DNA of 7,703 bases from Deltaproteobacteria bacterium. Lineage in GTDB: Bacteria > Desulfobacterota > Desulfobulbia > Desulfobulbales > Desulfocapsaceae. The translations under genes were made by a program, and so were the position numbers. Positions 6,415-7,703 of the stretch are shown here, piece after piece. Each line of letters opens with the position of its first letter. The stretch's first letter is position 1. The stretch lies in assembly GCA_021779275.1 (NCBI GenBank), contig JAJYAX010000066.1, positions 1-7,703 on the forward strand, written 5' to 3'. The notes below the pieces were generated by a model. It saw only the letters and a program-made list of their open reading frames with translations. It was not told the DNA's origin and ran no database searches.

Positions 6415-7703
6415 ATGCCCAAGATCCACGATAGCAACTTTGTTTTTTTAGACACCCAGGGAAAACGATGGCCCAGGCTTCGCCTTTCCATCCTCATCTT
6501 CGGCTCAATTATTTTCTTTTGTTCGGTTGTGTTTGTTCAGTCTCTGTTTGTTGTGTCAAAATTTCAGCTGCCGCCATCGATTCAGCAGCTGAAGGAAAGA
6601 TTGAAAGTCATGCAGAAGAAAGAACAGCTTGTCTCAAAAAAGACCCCTAAACCGGTATGGTTGGAATTTTCCCGGATAAAGCATGCCGGTAAGAGACAGA
6701 TGATCTCTTCTCCCCCCAAAGCGCCAACGGCGATAAAGGCCCAGCCTCAGATTGCACCGCCTGCATTACCTCAGGCTGCAGCACCGGCCGTACAACCTCC
6801 GGCATCGTTCCTCAGTCGAAAGATCCGTCTCGGTTTTTACGCCGGTTGGGACCCCAATAGCCTCTCCTCCCTTCAGGCCCACGCCAATCAACTGACGCAT
6901 GTCTGTTCTGAATGGTTGATCATGGTGGATGGTACAGGGGCGCTCTATACGAAACCCGACCTCACCGTTCAAGGGATAGCCAAGAAAAACGGCATCATAC
7001 TGCTCCCCCTTCTGACCAATCTCCTCAATGATGTCTGGCAGCCGGAGGCGGTGGAGGGGGTGGCCAACGGTCCTGATGAGAGAAGATCCCGGTTCATCGA
7101 AAACCTGACAGCTAAGCTGGAGGCGGCCGGGGCCGGCGGCGTGGTGGTTGACTGGGGCCAGGTGGACCCGACCTATAAGGATAATATTACACGGCTCCTG
7201 CAGAATATGGCTGCAGCCCTGCATGCACACAATATGAAACTCTGGCTGCGGATCCCCATGGGCCGCGAATTGATGCTCTATGATCTGGAGACCCTCTCTC
7301 AAGATGTAGACTACTTTGTTGCCGCCCTGCATGATGAAAATTCCGATACTGACCCGCCGGGTCCCATTGCCTCCCAGGCCTGGTTTGAAGGGTGGCTTAC
7401 TACGCTTACTGCCTATGGTAAACCTTCTCAATGGATTGTGGAGTTGGGGAACTATGGCTATGACTGGGAAAACGGAACCCCGCGGGCCGAGACCGTCAGC
7501 TTTGCCGATGTGATGACCCGCGCCGGCCGGACCGGGATACCAGGAATAAAGTTGGAGGCCCCCTCCTATAACCCGGGTTTTTCCTATTCGGATGCGGGGA
7601 CGGCGCATACCGTCTGGTTTCTGGATGTGGCCACCTTTATGAACCAATTAAAGGCGGCCCGCAAACTTGATATCACGGGAGTCGCCATCTATGAACTGGG
7701 ATC
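6415..7703 (+). CDS. Membrane-anchored GH18-like protein, 3'-truncated; likely start of a GH18/deacetylase/GT2 protein
   Basis: An open frame of 429 codons runs off the right edge without a stop. The start is the ATG at 6415, the first in-frame ATG after stops at 6397 and 6406. Its ribosome site is weak: AGG at 6398-6400 is 14 nt away. The N-terminus (FVFLDTQGKRWPRLR, 9-23) is followed by one transmembrane helix (about 22-46), a short charged segment (53-70) and a Pro/Ala/Gln-rich linker to about 133. From RKIRLGFYAGWD (135-146) the sequence follows the glycoside hydrolase 18-like domain, including LPLLTN (about 195-200), GGVVVDWG (241-248), ELGNYGYDW (about 343-351), PSYNPGFSYSDAG (about 383-395), TVWFLDVAT (about 398-406) and GVAIYELG (about 422-429). 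This pattern is known from large proteins with GH18, polysaccharide deacetylase and glycosyltransferase-2 parts, about 1,100 residues long, linked to polysaccharide synthesis. The later domains are not visible. The position of the usual catalytic Glu appears to be Gly248. Topology implies a GH18 domain outside the cytoplasmic membrane. Confidence 0.85.
   Translation, partial: MPKIHDSNFVFLDTQGKRWPRLRLSILIFGSIIFFCSVVFVQSLFVVSKFQLPPSIQQLKERLKVMQKKEQLVSKKTPKPVWLEFSRIKHAGKRQMISSPPKAPTAIKAQPQIAPPALPQAAAPAVQPPASFLSRKIRLGFYAGWDPNSLSSLQAHANQLTHVCSEWLIMVDGTGALYTKPDLTVQGIAKKNGIILLPLLTNLLNDVWQPEAVEGVANGPDERRSRFIENLTAKLEAAGAGGVVVDWGQVDPTYKDNITRLLQNMAAALHAHNMKLWLRIPMGRELMLYDLETLSQDVDYFVAALHDENSDTDPPGPIASQAWFEGWLTTLTAYGKPSQWIVELGNYGYDWENGTPRAETVSFADVMTRAGRTGIPGIKLEAPSYNPGFSYSDAGTAHTVWFLDVATFMNQLKAARKLDITGVAIYELG

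Noticed and set aside
6766..7647. 293-residue minus-strand open frame near the right edge
   Set aside because: It is antisense to the GH18-like domain, which reads through to the window end on the plus strand with recognisable motifs.

Overview
The window most likely comes from a Gram-negative bacterium. Desulfobacterota (the former deltaproteobacteria) is my best guess. This rests on GC-rich coding sequence, a FecR/DUF6600-type exported protein, a GH18-type membrane protein of the large polysaccharide-enzyme family, and a pyruvate kinase of the subtype I associate with Bacteroidetes. No rRNA or other firm taxonomic marker is present, so this is inference.

Layout. A LysR-type regulator, cut by the left edge, runs on the plus strand to 841. 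A 263-bp gap follows, with a credible sigma-70-like promoter and small inverted repeats. Then comes a large exported protein (1105-3666, plus). It has a FecR-like domain, a Trp-rich DUF6600-like domain, six to seven 23-residue collagen-like repeats, seven 17-residue Gln-rich repeats and a short two-cysteine tail. It converges on a minus-strand pair, prmA (6260-5340) and pyk (5228-3816), which probably form one transcription unit. Two separate hairpins lie between the converging genes. One fits the end of the plus-strand gene. The other has a U-tract on the minus strand and fits as the pyk terminator. Divergent from prmA, a plus-strand gene starts at 6415 and runs off the right edge. It encodes an N-terminal membrane anchor, a linker and a GH18-like domain, typical of the first part of large GH18 / polysaccharide deacetylase / glycosyltransferase-2 proteins.

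How the genes relate. pyk (lower glycolysis) and prmA (ribosomal protein L11 methylation) are housekeeping genes. The two plus-strand genes on either side of them look like cell-envelope or exopolysaccharide functions. Nothing in the sequence shows that the regulator controls its neighbours. The most distinctive object is the 853-residue exported protein with two unrelated, nearly homogeneous tandem arrays. The next is the GH18-like domain, which appears to lack the usual catalytic glutamate. I saw no tRNA, rRNA, CRISPR array, insertion sequence or attachment site. No gene-free stretch exceeds 300 bp.
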